A DNA stretch of 64,000 nt, taken from NCBI GenBank assembly GCA_002457295.1, contig NTKF01000001.1, positions 1-64,000 of the forward strand, given 5' to 3'. A model generated the notes under the pieces. The model was given only the letters and a program-made list of their open reading frames with translations. It was not told the DNA's origin and searched no databases. Shown here one piece after another: positions 41,682 through 50,756 of the stretch. Position 1 is the first letter of the stretch; the number at the start of each line of letters is the position of its first letter. The stretch is from Flavobacteriales bacterium MED-G22. GTDB lineage: Bacteria; Bacteroidota; Bacteroidia; Flavobacteriales; Flavobacteriaceae. Position numbers and translations under genes: made by a program.

Positions 41682-44174
41682 CTATAAATCAACCTTAAGA
41701 CCTAGATTTAGGCTTCGCCCGGGTGCAGACAATCCAGAAGCAAAGGGGCGATAATGCACGTCGAGAATATTGTGCAATTCAAAATTAAGTACTGTTTTCT
41801 GAGAAAACTGATGCGATCCCCTCAGATTGAATACATGCCAAGCCGGGCTGCCTGCATAGTTGAGCAAATCACTGCCAAAATCACCCAAAAAGGGGGTTTC
41901 TTCCAAACCATCTTCACCACCTAAACTAAAATTTACAGGACGTTTTGCGCTATTAAAATTCCATTCAGCCCGCAAGTTCCACTTTGCATTTGAAAAGTTG
42001 AGTGAGCTAGCCCCAAAAAAAGGCAATATGGACGGGAGAGGTCCGTAGGGGCTATTCTGATCTCCCTTTGTTAGGGTAAAATGTGAATGGATTGAAAGAT
42101 CAGACCGTAATTCGACTTCACTTTCAAAGGTTCCTCCATACAGAAAACGATTGCCTAAATTTTTATTTGAAATGGTTATTACTTCATTACCATTATAAAG
42201 AATAGTATTTAAATCTTCTGTTGATTTATCGGCAAAAATGGTGTATTCAGAACGCGTAATGTGTCTTGAAATGAGTGTGGTAAATCCACGGAGAGAAAAG
42301 TAAACCTTTTGTTTAGAGTTTCCTCGAATCAACCCAATATCGAAATTATAGGCATATTCTGGTTTTAAAAAAGAATTAGGAACAACCAAAATGCCCTTGC
42401 TTTCTCTAATTTTACCAATATCGTCAATGTTTGGACTTCTAAAACCACTTGAGAAAAGCATATTCCATTGAAGGTTTTTTCTGGGGCGATAGATTAAGGC
42501 AATGGTTTCTGTCAATGCTTCTGAATTCAGTTTAGCTTCAGAAAGCAAACTGTTTATATTGTTGGTTTCCTTCCAATTTGCTTTCATATCAGTGTAGGTC
42601 AATCGCAAGCCTGCATTGAGAGAAAGTTTATCATTGATGTCCCAAATCCAATTTCCATAAGCCGCAAGAGTTGCATAATAACTACCAGCGCTAGGATAAC
42701 GAGAAGGGTTAGCATATCGATATCCATAATCAGAAATAGTATTGCCTTGCAAGATTAGTTCACGCTGGTAAGCAAGCGAATAAACATCATTATAGGTACC
42801 TTCAAAACCATAGGAAAAATGATGCTTTGGACCAAGATTAAAATCAAAATCACCATTTAGGCTTAACACATTGACGGTTTCTTCTTGAAAGACTTTATTC
42901 AAACTAGTAAACCTTCTGTTTATTCTAGACTCTTTTACATTTTGATATGCTAAAACCAAACGTCCTTTTTTCATCAAATTTTTTTCAGGAAAAAATTTGA
43001 ATTGAGGAGAAAATAAAAATCTTTTTTGAGGACCATAATACCATTGGGCATAGCTTAGTTTTTCATTTTGAATTTCAGCTAGTTTGTCAAAGCGGTCAAT
43101 GTCAGAGGAAGTAGAATATTGTAGATTTATAAGCAATTGTTTTTGTTTAGGCAGCTGAACAACAAACTTTTGTAATAAATCAAACTGACTGTAGGCTGTG
43201 TTTTTTTGAACATTAGGATTGTCATTAACAACAGCGCTGGAGTTATAATACGCATTAGTGTTGTCAGAATAAATGGGGTTTAATCCCCATTGCTCATAAC
43301 CGTGTTGACGTCTTTTGCCCATTCTAAGGTCGCCAAAATTTGAATAACTTAAACTCGTTAGGCTGGCCCATTTTTTAAAACTTAATTCGGTGGTAGCATT
43401 ATTTGTTGATCCCCAGTTGGCTGACTGAAAATGGGTTGAAAAGGAAGATTTAAATTTTTCATTACTGTTAACCAGAGGACTTTTTGTGTAATAATGCACT
43501 ACACCGCCAAGTGCATCAGATCCATAGCCCACTGATGATGATCCAAAAATAACTTCTACGCGTTCTATATTGTGAGGATTAACTGTGATAGCATTCTGCA
43601 AATGGCCTGTTCGATAGATGGCATTGTTAAGCCGCACACCATCAACTACCAAAAGCACTCGGTTGGCTTCAAAGCCTCTAAGAACTGGGCTTCCTCCACC
43701 AGCTTGAGATTTTTGGACACGAACACCAGGGCTAATGGTAAGCATATCAGCCCCTGTGGCAGGCTGCTCCAACTGGATGTCTTTTTTTGAAATGACGGCT
43801 ACCTGTTCAGCAATTTTTTTTCTACTTGATTCACTTCTAGCTACCGATAAAATGATTTCTTCTAGCAGTTCTTGTTGTGCAAATAAAAAAACTGTTACCG
43901 TATCTTTTGGGTTTAGTGACTCCTCGAGATATTGATCTTCATAGCCATAAAATCGAATCAAAAGGGGTCTAATATTTTCTAAACCTACTAATGATACCTG
44001 CCCCAAACTATCTGTGGCTCTTTGTATTGATTTTATATCATCAGCAATTATAGCACCTTCCAATGGACTTTGAGTTTCTCCGTCTATAATTTGTAAATGC
44101 TGAGCTGAAATAGTTTGAAGAACCAAACAAGCAATAAGTAAACTTATACCAAAAAAATTATTTAAAAAGCTCAT
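41682..44174 (-). CDS. TonB-dependent receptor, haem/transferrin-type plug
   Basis: An 830-residue outer-membrane receptor. It has a signal peptide (LLIACLVLQTISAQ), a short carboxypeptidase-like domain (QIIDGETQSPLEGAIIADD), then a plug with ILSVARSESSRKKIAEQVAVIS, GGGSPVLRGFEANRVLLVVDGVRLNNAIYRTGHLQN and VIFGSSSVGYGSDALGGVVHY. These plug blocks are those of haem/haemoglobin/transferrin-type receptors. The barrel ends with LNLGLKVDL. The likely role is iron or haem uptake (inference). Its start overlaps recO by 17 bases. Confidence 0.88.
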   Translation of the reverse strand: MSFLNNFFGISLLIACLVLQTISAQHLQIIDGETQSPLEGAIIADDIKSIQRATDSLGQVSLVGLENIRPLLIRFYGYEDQYLEESLNPKDTVTVFLFAQQELLEEIILSVARSESSRKKIAEQVAVISKKDIQLEQPATGADMLTISPGVRVQKSQAGGGSPVLRGFEANRVLLVVDGVRLNNAIYRTGHLQNAITVNPHNIERVEVIFGSSSVGYGSDALGGVVHYYTKSPLVNSNEKFKSSFSTHFQSANWGSTNNATTELSFKKWASLTSLSYSNFGDLRMGKRRQHGYEQWGLNPIYSDNTNAYYNSSAVVNDNPNVQKNTAYSQFDLLQKFVVQLPKQKQLLINLQYSTSSDIDRFDKLAEIQNEKLSYAQWYYGPQKRFLFSPQFKFFPEKNLMKKGRLVLAYQNVKESRINRRFTSLNKVFQEETVNVLSLNGDFDFNLGPKHHFSYGFEGTYNDVYSLAYQRELILQGNTISDYGYRYANPSRYPSAGSYYATLAAYGNWIWDINDKLSLNAGLRLTYTDMKANWKETNNINSLLSEAKLNSEALTETIALIYRPRKNLQWNMLFSSGFRSPNIDDIGKIRESKGILVVPNSFLKPEYAYNFDIGLIRGNSKQKVYFSLRGFTTLISRHITRSEYTIFADKSTEDLNTILYNGNEVITISNKNLGNRFLYGGTFESEVELRSDLSIHSHFTLTKGDQNSPYGPLPSILPFFGASSLNFSNAKWNLRAEWNFNSAKRPVNFSLGGEDGLEETPFLGDFGSDLLNYAGSPAWHVFNLRGSHQFSQKTVLNFELHNILDVHYRPFASGLSAPGRSLNLGLKVDL

Positions 44175-44880
44175 GTAGAATCGTAATAGATTTTGGCATT
44201 TTAAAATTTTGAAGGTGAAGTTGATAATAGAATAACAATTGTTCCAATAACCTTTTTTTGTGTGTTTTGTTGATTGGTTCCACTAATTGTGTATCAAATT
44301 TCATGCCGCAAAGCGTAAACCATAAATTCTTGAGAGCGCCTTCAAGAAAGTCGTGGTGAGGTATTATTGTTGTGGAACAACCGTTTTTTAAATCAAAATA
44401 AGGATGCTTTCTATCTTCTATTAAAGGATAAAAACCAATGTAGTTAGAGAGTTGAAATAAAAAGAGCAAATGAAAAACACCTATGTAATCAATTTTATCA
44501 AGCGTTATGATACTTTGTTTCAAAAAGGCAAAAAGGCTAGTATTGGCCTGTGCTTCTTCTTGAAGCACTTGAAGCAAAACTTCAGAAAGAAAAAGGGCAA
44601 GTGTACTTTTTTGAATAACAAACGGAAGATTTGTGAACCCATAAGTGAGTCGAGCTTCTTTGATATACCCTAACCGATCAGTGGGTTGGGGAGCTGTTTC
44701 AAATTCTAAAAGTGATAAAGGTTGAAAATACGATTTTTGAAGTAACCCCTTTCTGCTGCTACTAAGAATTCCTTTAAGCATATAGGTTTGCTTTCCATAA
44801 CGTTCGGTAAAACAATGGGCAATTAAACTACTGTCACCATATTTTATGGTATTTATAACAAGTGCCTCAGTAGTTTCCAC
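44158..44880 (-). CDS. recO: DNA repair protein RecO
   Basis: A 240-residue recombination mediator. The N-terminal OB fold is visible (TTEALVINTIKYGDSSLIAHCFTERYGKQTYMLKG) and a helical C-terminal domain follows. The zinc-finger cysteines of other RecO proteins are reduced, as in many Bacteroidota. The start is GTG 44880. Confidence 0.9.
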   Translation of the reverse strand: METTEALVINTIKYGDSSLIAHCFTERYGKQTYMLKGILSSSRKGLLQKSYFQPLSLLEFETAPQPTDRLGYIKEARLTYGFTNLPFVIQKSTLALFLSEVLLQVLQEEAQANTSLFAFLKQSIITLDKIDYIGVFHLLFLFQLSNYIGFYPLIEDRKHPYFDLKNGCSTTIIPHHDFLEGALKNLWFTLCGMKFDTQLVEPINKTHKKRLLEQLLFYYQLHLQNFKMPKSITILHELFK

Positions 44881-44893
44881 AAGGTTCCTTTTT

Positions 44894-46234
44894 TTATACT
44901 ACACCTTGGGCGAGCATGGCATCGGCTACTTTCACAAAACCTGCAATATTTGCTCCTTTCACATAATTCACATATTCTTTTTCAGCACCAAATTGCAAAC
45001 AAGATTTATGAATATCAATCATGATATTTTTCAAGCGTTCATCTACTTCTTCTCTTGTCCAATTATAACGCAATGAATTTTGTGCCATTTCTAACCCTGA
45101 GACGGCAACACCTCCAGCATTTGATGCTTTTCCTGGAGCAAACAGCACCCTGTTAGTGGTAAAAATATGAATAGCTTCTGGTGTTGAAGGCATGTTGGCT
45201 CCTTCGCCAACAGCGAAACACCCGTTTTTAACTAAGGCTTCAGCATCTCGTTTTTCTAATTCGTTTTGAGTAGCACAAGGCAGTGCAATATCGCAAGGCA
45301 CTTCCCAGGGTCTCTTCCCAGCAAAGAAAGAAGCCTTCGGGTAGGCTGTAACATATTCGTGAATACGTCCTCTTTTATTGTTTTTTAAATTCATAATAAA
45401 TTCTAGCTTTTTTTGATCAATACCATCTTTATCATAGATATAGCCAGAAGAGTCTGAAAGTGTTAAAATTTTAGCGCCTAATTGAATTGCTTTTTCAGCG
45501 GCATACTGTGCAACATTGCCCGAACCTGAGACAACGACGTTTTTGTCTTTTAGACTGGTTCCTTTGTTTTCTAACATTTGTTGTGTAAAATAAACTACTC
45601 CATAGCCGGTGGCTTCAGGGCGAATTAGTGAACCGCCCCAACTCACCCCTTTTCCAGTTAGTACGCCTGTAAATTCATTTTTTAACCTTTTGTATTGACC
45701 AAAAAGATATCCAATCTCTCGGCTCCCAACACCAATATCACCTGCTGGAATGTCTCTGTTGGGGCCAATATGTCGGAATAATTCTGTCATAAAACTTTGA
45801 CAAAAACGCATCACTTCGGTGTCTGAACGCCCCTTCGGATTAAAATCTGATCCCCCTTTTCCACCGCCCATGGGGAGTGTGGTTAGACTGTTTTTAAATA
45901 TTTGTTCAAAGGCTAAAAATTTTAATACACTGAGGTTTACACTTGGATGAAAACGTAAGCCACCTTTATATGGACCGATGGCAGAATTCATCTCAATACG
46001 GAATCCTCTATTGACTTGAATTTCTTCATTATCATCAATCCATGCCACTCGAAATGAAACCACTCGTTCAGGTTCTACCATTCGCAACAGTATGTTTTGT
46101 CCATAATAAATATCGTTTTGAACGATATATGGAATCACTGACTCAGCTACTTCAGTTACTGCCTGAAGAAATTCAGGTTCATTTTGATTCCTCTGATTGA
46201 CTTGTCGCAAAAATTTCTCAATAATGGCATCCAT
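44894..46234 (-). CDS. gdhA: NADP-specific glutamate dehydrogenase
   Basis: A 446-residue hexameric GDH fixing ammonia on 2-oxoglutarate. Signatures: GPYKGGLRFHPSVNLSVLKFL, LPMGGGKGGSDFNPKG with the catalytic Lys, PAGDIGVGSREIGYLFGQY, and the Rossmann loop VVSGSGNVAQYAAEKA. Full length with the C-terminal NYVKGANIAGFVKVADAM typical of the NADP/anabolic type. It precedes recO by 13 bases. Confidence 0.96.
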   Translation of the reverse strand: MDAIIEKFLRQVNQRNQNEPEFLQAVTEVAESVIPYIVQNDIYYGQNILLRMVEPERVVSFRVAWIDDNEEIQVNRGFRIEMNSAIGPYKGGLRFHPSVNLSVLKFLAFEQIFKNSLTTLPMGGGKGGSDFNPKGRSDTEVMRFCQSFMTELFRHIGPNRDIPAGDIGVGSREIGYLFGQYKRLKNEFTGVLTGKGVSWGGSLIRPEATGYGVVYFTQQMLENKGTSLKDKNVVVSGSGNVAQYAAEKAIQLGAKILTLSDSSGYIYDKDGIDQKKLEFIMNLKNNKRGRIHEYVTAYPKASFFAGKRPWEVPCDIALPCATQNELEKRDAEALVKNGCFAVGEGANMPSTPEAIHIFTTNRVLFAPGKASNAGGVAVSGLEMAQNSLRYNWTREEVDERLKNIMIDIHKSCLQFGAEKEYVNYVKGANIAGFVKVADAMLAQGVV

Positions 46235-46296
46235 TTTAGTTTATTTTAGTGTTTGCTGTAAAGATATAATAAAGGAGCCTATTCTGGGTGGGAGTA

Positions 46297-47655
46297 CTAA
46301 CCAAAAAGATACTCCACAACTGAGGCTATATTGGAAAAAGAGAGCACTTCTATAGAGCACTCCATAGGAACAGTTTTGGAAAATTTAGAGACGATAATTT
46401 TTTGAAAGCCTAACTTTTGTGCTTCCAAAATGCGTTGTTCAATTTTGGGCACTGGGCGGATTTCTCCTGAAAGACCAACTTCTGCGGCAAAGCAAACTCC
46501 CTCAGGCAGCGGTAAGTCGTGATAACTTGAGAGTATAGCAGCAACCACACACAAGTCGGTAGCAGGGTCTTCTATTGCCAAACCGCCAGTAATATTGATA
46601 AAAACATCTTTGGTGCCTAAGGCAAAACCAGCTCGTTTTTCTAACACAGCCAACAACATGTTTAGGCGTTTGCTATTAAACCCTGTGCTACTGCGTTGAG
46701 GCGTACCATAGACAGCAGAACTGACCAGCGCTTGCATTTCAATGAGAAGTGGGCGTAGGCCTTCAATAATAACTGCGATGGCATGGCCACTCAAAGGGCC
46801 ATCCTTTTCAGAAATTAGAAGTTCACTAGGATTAGAAACTGGACGTAGGCCACTGGTTTGCATCTCATAGAGTCCTATTTCTGAAGTAGCTCCAAAGCGA
46901 TTTTTCTGAACTCTTAGAATTCGATAAAGGTGGTTTCTGTCGCCTTCAAAAAGCAACACGGCATCTACCATATGTTCTAAGATTTTAGGACCAGCTAGGG
47001 TTCCGTCTTTAGTAATATGCCCAACCAAAATGACTGGCGTATGAGTGGCTTTAGCATACCGAATCAACTCGTTTGTGCAGGCTCTGATTTGTGAAACACT
47101 TCCTGCACTACTGTCAATTTGTTGAGTATTTAAGGTTTGAATAGAGTCGATGATGAGCAGGGCAGGGTTCAATTTTTTTACATGTTCAAACAAAGTTTGG
47201 GTTTGGGTCTCACTCAAAATAAAGCAATTCGACGTGTTGAAATCAAGTCGTTGAGCCCTACGTTTGATTTGTTGAGGGCTTTCTTCTCCTGAAACATATA
47301 ATATTTTTCTTTGTAATTGAAGAGCCAACTGAAGCAACAATGTAGATTTTCCAATTCCTGGCTCACCACCCAGTAGAATCACCGCTCCAGGTACTAGACC
47401 GCCACCCAGAACTCGATTAAACTCTTCATCAGGCGTTAACATTCTTGGGAGATGTTCAAGATCGATTGATTCAATAGTTTTTGGAACTGTTGCGGTGGCT
47501 GCTTCTGCGCCAGACTTCCATTCAGCTTTAGTGCCTGTGTTAAGAATTTCCTCTACAAGTGTATTCCACTCTTTGCAGGTGCTGCACTGTCCTTGCCACT
47601 TTATAAACTGGGCCCCACAACTTTGACAAAAAAAAGCTTTTTTTATTTTGGCCAT
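46297..47655 (-). CDS. radA: DNA repair protein RadA
   Basis: A 452-residue RecA-like branch-migration protein. It has the C4 zinc finger (CQSCGAQFIKWQGQCSTC), Walker A GGEPGIGKSTLLLQL, the RadA-specific VQKNRFGATSEIGLYEM (KNRFG) motif and a Lon-protease-like C-terminal domain (FINITGGLAIEDPATDL). Full length. Same direction and close to the gene upstream. Confidence 0.96.
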   Translation of the reverse strand: MAKIKKAFFCQSCGAQFIKWQGQCSTCKEWNTLVEEILNTGTKAEWKSGAEAATATVPKTIESIDLEHLPRMLTPDEEFNRVLGGGLVPGAVILLGGEPGIGKSTLLLQLALQLQRKILYVSGEESPQQIKRRAQRLDFNTSNCFILSETQTQTLFEHVKKLNPALLIIDSIQTLNTQQIDSSAGSVSQIRACTNELIRYAKATHTPVILVGHITKDGTLAGPKILEHMVDAVLLFEGDRNHLYRILRVQKNRFGATSEIGLYEMQTSGLRPVSNPSELLISEKDGPLSGHAIAVIIEGLRPLLIEMQALVSSAVYGTPQRSSTGFNSKRLNMLLAVLEKRAGFALGTKDVFINITGGLAIEDPATDLCVVAAILSSYHDLPLPEGVCFAAEVGLSGEIRPVPKIEQRILEAQKLGFQKIIVSKFSKTVPMECSIEVLSFSNIASVVEYLFG

Positions 47656-47663
47656 CTATAGAA

Positions 47664-48632
47664 CTACAGCTCTTTTTTGCTGTTCAATAAAGGTAAGACA
47701 AAAAATGAGAGCCCTCCAAAGAGAAGGATCATCAGGGTTTGTGCACTCCACATAATCCAACCAAAAGCAAAACCTGCTTCGGTTGAAATATCAAAAGCGG
47801 TTAGAACCATTCCGACGGCATAGGGATAAATTCCAATGCCCCCATTGGTTGCTGAAATGGTTAGGCCTCCAACTACAAAAGCGGGAAAAAGAGCATTAAA
47901 ATTGAGATTTGCTGTTTCTGGGAGGCACCATTTGACCACATAAAACATAGCAAAATACATCGTCCAAATAAAAATAGTATGAGCAACAAACCATCCTTTT
48001 TTTGGCATTTTCTTTATGGAAAGAATTCCTTCTAAAAGGCCCCTTAGGAAATACTTAATTTTTAACACAATAGAATTTTGACTGTTTTTTAGTTGGTGTC
48101 TCACCACCGCCACAATAGATAAAAATAAAACAGCACCGATCATTAGTATTGGTAAGTCAATTTTTTTTTGAACCAAATAGACATAAATCATATCAAACTG
48201 TAAAAAAAGCGCAATTATTACGGAAAAAGCTAATAACAAAAGATCAATGATTCTTTCGGTGATGATGGTGCCAAATCCTTTTTCAAAAGGAATTTTTTCA
48301 TAGGTAGTCATGGTGGTAGCTCGAAAAATCTCGCCTGATCGTGGTACACCTAAGTTCGCTAAATAGGCAATTAACACGGAAAGAATGCTGTTATAAAGTT
48401 TTGGTTGATAGCCCATGGGTTGGAGCAAAAAGTGCCATCGATAAGCGCGGGATATATGACTCAAGACTGCAAAAAGTACTGACAACAACAGGAATCTAAT
48501 GTCTGCACTTTTAAAATATGTAACTATGCGTATACGATCTTCTGCTGTTGTACTTTTAAAAGAGAGATAGATAAAAAATACACCAAGAGAGAGCGGGAGT
48601 ATAGTTTTTAAAATTGATTTAAAAGACCTCAA
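47664..48632 (-). CDS. LPG synthase transmembrane-domain protein (UPF0104, flippase-like)
   Basis: A 322-residue integral membrane protein with about 8 segments, of the lysylphosphatidylglycerol synthase TM region / UPF0104 family (LRSEIFRATTMTTYEKIPFEKGFGTIITERIIDLL-type block at about 90-130). It has no synthetase domain; such proteins are thought to move lipids across the membrane. The start is TTG 48632, 3 bases after the panD stop; no ATG fits as well. Confidence 0.85.
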   Translation of the reverse strand: MRSFKSILKTILPLSLGVFFIYLSFKSTTAEDRIRIVTYFKSADIRFLLLSVLFAVLSHISRAYRWHFLLQPMGYQPKLYNSILSVLIAYLANLGVPRSGEIFRATTMTTYEKIPFEKGFGTIITERIIDLLLLAFSVIIALFLQFDMIYVYLVQKKIDLPILMIGAVLFLSIVAVVRHQLKNSQNSIVLKIKYFLRGLLEGILSIKKMPKKGWFVAHTIFIWTMYFAMFYVVKWCLPETANLNFNALFPAFVVGGLTISATNGGIGIYPYAVGMVLTAFDISTEAGFAFGWIMWSAQTLMILLFGGLSFFVLPLLNSKKEL

Positions 48633-48635
48633 AAC

Positions 48636-48986
48636 TCAGCGGAGTTGATTTGTTTCTTCATTAGGGAAAATGAGGGTCGGCTTAAAGTTTTTGGCATCCT
48701 CAAAATCTATCTGTCCGTAGCTAATGATAATGATGATATCACCAACTTGAACTTGTCTTGCAGCAGGACCATTTAGGGTTACTTCCCCAGATTCGAATGC
48801 TCCTTCTATAATGTATGTTTCTAATCGTGCGCCATTATTAATATTAACAACCTGTACCTTTTCACCTACAACAAGATTGGCAGCCTCTATGAGCTTTTTG
48901 TCTAAAGTAATACTACCAACATAATTTAGTTCAGCCCCAGTGACGGTAACGCGATGAATTTTAGATTTTATAACCTCAATTAACAT
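48636..48986 (-). CDS. panD: Aspartate 1-decarboxylase
   Basis: A 116-residue pyruvoyl enzyme making beta-alanine for pantothenate and CoA. The self-cleavage site is G24-S25 in [32 protein letters not shown] is the standard N-terminus and [19 protein letters not shown] the later block. It follows panC, which makes the next use of beta-alanine. Confidence 0.96.
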   Translation of the reverse strand: MLIEVIKSKIHRVTVTGAELNYVGSITLDKKLIEAANLVVGEKVQVVNINNGARLETYIIEGAFESGEVTLNGPAARQVQVGDIIIIISYGQIDFEDAKNFKPTLIFPNEETNQLR

Positions 48987-48990
48987 ATGT

Positions 48991-48998
48991 CAAAGGTA
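48991..48998 (-). promoter_or_regulatory. TACCTTTG box 4 nt before the panD ATG
   Basis: Minus-strand TANNTTTG match in the 14-base gap between the panC stop and the panD ATG; ACAT separates it from the ATG. It would give a leaderless panD mRNA in addition to the panC-panD transcript. No -33 TTG at the right distance. Confidence 0.35.
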
Positions 48999-49000
48999 AT

Positions 49001-49846
49001 TTATATTTTAGTTAAAAGCATATTGTCAATCAACCTAATTGGGCCTACATTAACAGCGATAAAAGCCCTACAGCTTTTATTCCTGCTAAATTCTGTAGCG
49101 GGGACCAAAGTTTCCTCTTCAGCAATACAGAAGTAGTCCAATTGGAAATCTTGTTGCTTTTCAAATTGCCTTTTGACCTCTTTTTCTAGTGCTGAAATTT
49201 TTGTTTTAGAGCTTTGTTTAGTAACCCACAGCAGGGTGTTATGTAAAATAGCGGCTTTATCTTTGAGTGCTGGTGTAAGCAGTTGATTTCTAGAACTAAT
49301 TGCAAGACCATTAGTTTCTCTAATGATAGGGCATCCTATTATTTCAATGTCCCATTTTTTTTGCTTTGCTAAATTTTTGATTATTTGGAGTTGTTGAAAA
49401 TCTTTTTCGCCAAAATAGGCTTTTTGCGGATTTATAAGCTTAAAAAGCTTTTCCACGACTGTGGCGACACCAAGAAAGTGATTGGCCCTTGATGCTCCCT
49501 CCATATGCACTGCTAAGGAACCAAAATCATAGGTATCTGCACTAACTGTCCTACCATATAATTCTTCTTTTGTGGGAACAAATAAGATTAATGATTCTTC
49601 AAAAGGCACTAGCTTTTCAATGTCTTCTGTCAAAGAATGAGGATAGTTTTCTAGGTCTGTTGGGTTATTAAATTGAGTTGGATTTACAAAAATACTAACG
49701 ACTACAAGTTTATTTTCTACAACTGCTTTTTCTACCAAAGCCAGATGGCCTTGATGTAAAGCGCCCATCGTGGGAACAAACCCAAGACTAGTTTTTTTCT
49801 CATTTAGATACTGCAAAAGGGCTGCTTTTTTTCGATAAAGCCGCAT
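49001..49846 (-). CDS. panC: Pantothenate synthetase
   Basis: A 281-residue ATP-dependent ligase joining pantoate and beta-alanine. Signatures: FVPTMGALHQGHLALVEKA (HIGH-like), VVVSIFVNPTQFN, ANHFLGVATVVEKLFKLINPQKAYFGEKDFQQ, and GLAISSRNQLL with the KMSKS-like SSRN. Full length, divergent from the GT5-like gene. Confidence 0.96.
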   Translation of the reverse strand: MRLYRKKAALLQYLNEKKTSLGFVPTMGALHQGHLALVEKAVVENKLVVVSIFVNPTQFNNPTDLENYPHSLTEDIEKLVPFEESLILFVPTKEELYGRTVSADTYDFGSLAVHMEGASRANHFLGVATVVEKLFKLINPQKAYFGEKDFQQLQIIKNLAKQKKWDIEIIGCPIIRETNGLAISSRNQLLTPALKDKAAILHNTLLWVTKQSSKTKISALEKEVKRQFEKQQDFQLDYFCIAEEETLVPATEFSRNKSCRAFIAVNVGPIRLIDNMLLTKI

Positions 49847-49880
49847 GAATAACGAGTTTTGGGCGCTAAAGTAGCTAGTT

Positions 49881-49914
49881 TTTGGCTCATTTAACTATAA
49901 ATTCCCTATTTTTG
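49881..49914 (+). promoter_or_regulatory. Promoter of the GT5-like gene, TTTG-N22-TATTTTTG
   Basis: TTTG at 49881-49884, 22 bases, TATTTTTG at 49907-49914, 32 bases before the ATG at 49947. Both elements and the spacing match the Bacteroidota housekeeping promoter. The best promoter in the window. Confidence 0.65.
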
Positions 49915-49946
49915 CACCACTTTAAAAATAAGAAGTACCGTCATTT

Positions 49947-50750
49947 ATGAAAGACAAAAAAGTACTTATCATCTCGTCAGAAGTTGTTCCATACCTCCCT
50001 CAGACACAGCAAGCAGTCAATGCGTTTAAAATTCCAAAATCAGTGAACGACAATGGGGGTCAAACAAGGATTTTTATGCCTCGATATGGACTTATAAATG
50101 AAAGGAGACATCAATTGCACGAAGTGATTCGTTTATCGGGTATGAATTTAGTCGTAAACGATATGGACACGCCCTTGATAATTAAAGTAGCCTCTATCCC
50201 AAAAGAAAGAATGCAGGTGTACTTTATAGACAATGAAGAATATTTTAAGCGAAAGGGAATACTTCATGATCCAAATGAGAAACTTTTTAAGGACAATGAT
50301 GAAAGAATGATATTTTTCACCAAAGGGGTTATTGAAACAGTAAAAAAATTGAACTGGTCACCTGATATTATTCATTTACACGGTTGGTTTACTTCCTTAT
50401 TCCCTCTATATTTAAAGACTTATTATCAAGATGAACCTATTTTTGCGGATAGTAAAATTGTTGTTTCATTCTATCCGAAAGATTTTGATGGTGTGGTTTC
50501 TAAGAAAATGTATCAGAAGTTGACTTTTGATAAAATACCAGAAGTGGAGATCGATAAATTAAAAGAAGCCAATTATGAAAATCTTTGTTATACGACCGTA
50601 AAACATGCTGATGGCTTTGTTTTTTCTGACTCTGCTGTAGATCAAAGTATTTATGATTTTGTGGCCGATTCTAAAAAACCCATCCTTGCGCATGACAACA
50701 TCGAGCAAGAAAATGCATATGTAGATTTTTATAAAGAAGAGATAATATAA
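49947..50750 (+). CDS. Glycogen/starch synthase N-terminal-domain protein (GT5-like, single domain)
   Basis: A 267-residue protein matching only the N-terminal domain of GT5 glycogen synthases: VLIISSEVVPYLP start, FMPRYGLINERRHQLHEV, and WSPDIIHLHGWFTSLFPLYLK. The C-terminal GT-B half with the ADP-glucose pocket is absent. The KTGGLADV loop that binds the donor is replaced (SEVVPYLPQTQQAVNAFKI). It is followed 6 bases later by a DUF4270 gene and is divergent from panC, a conserved flavobacterial order. It is probably not a normal glycogen synthase; a binding or regulatory role is possible. Confidence 0.8.
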   Translation: MKDKKVLIISSEVVPYLPQTQQAVNAFKIPKSVNDNGGQTRIFMPRYGLINERRHQLHEVIRLSGMNLVVNDMDTPLIIKVASIPKERMQVYFIDNEEYFKRKGILHDPNEKLFKDNDERMIFFTKGVIETVKKLNWSPDIIHLHGWFTSLFPLYLKTYYQDEPIFADSKIVVSFYPKDFDGVVSKKMYQKLTFDKIPEVEIDKLKEANYENLCYTTVKHADGFVFSDSAVDQSIYDFVADSKKPILAHDNIEQENAYVDFYKEEII

Positions 50751-50756
50751 ATCACT

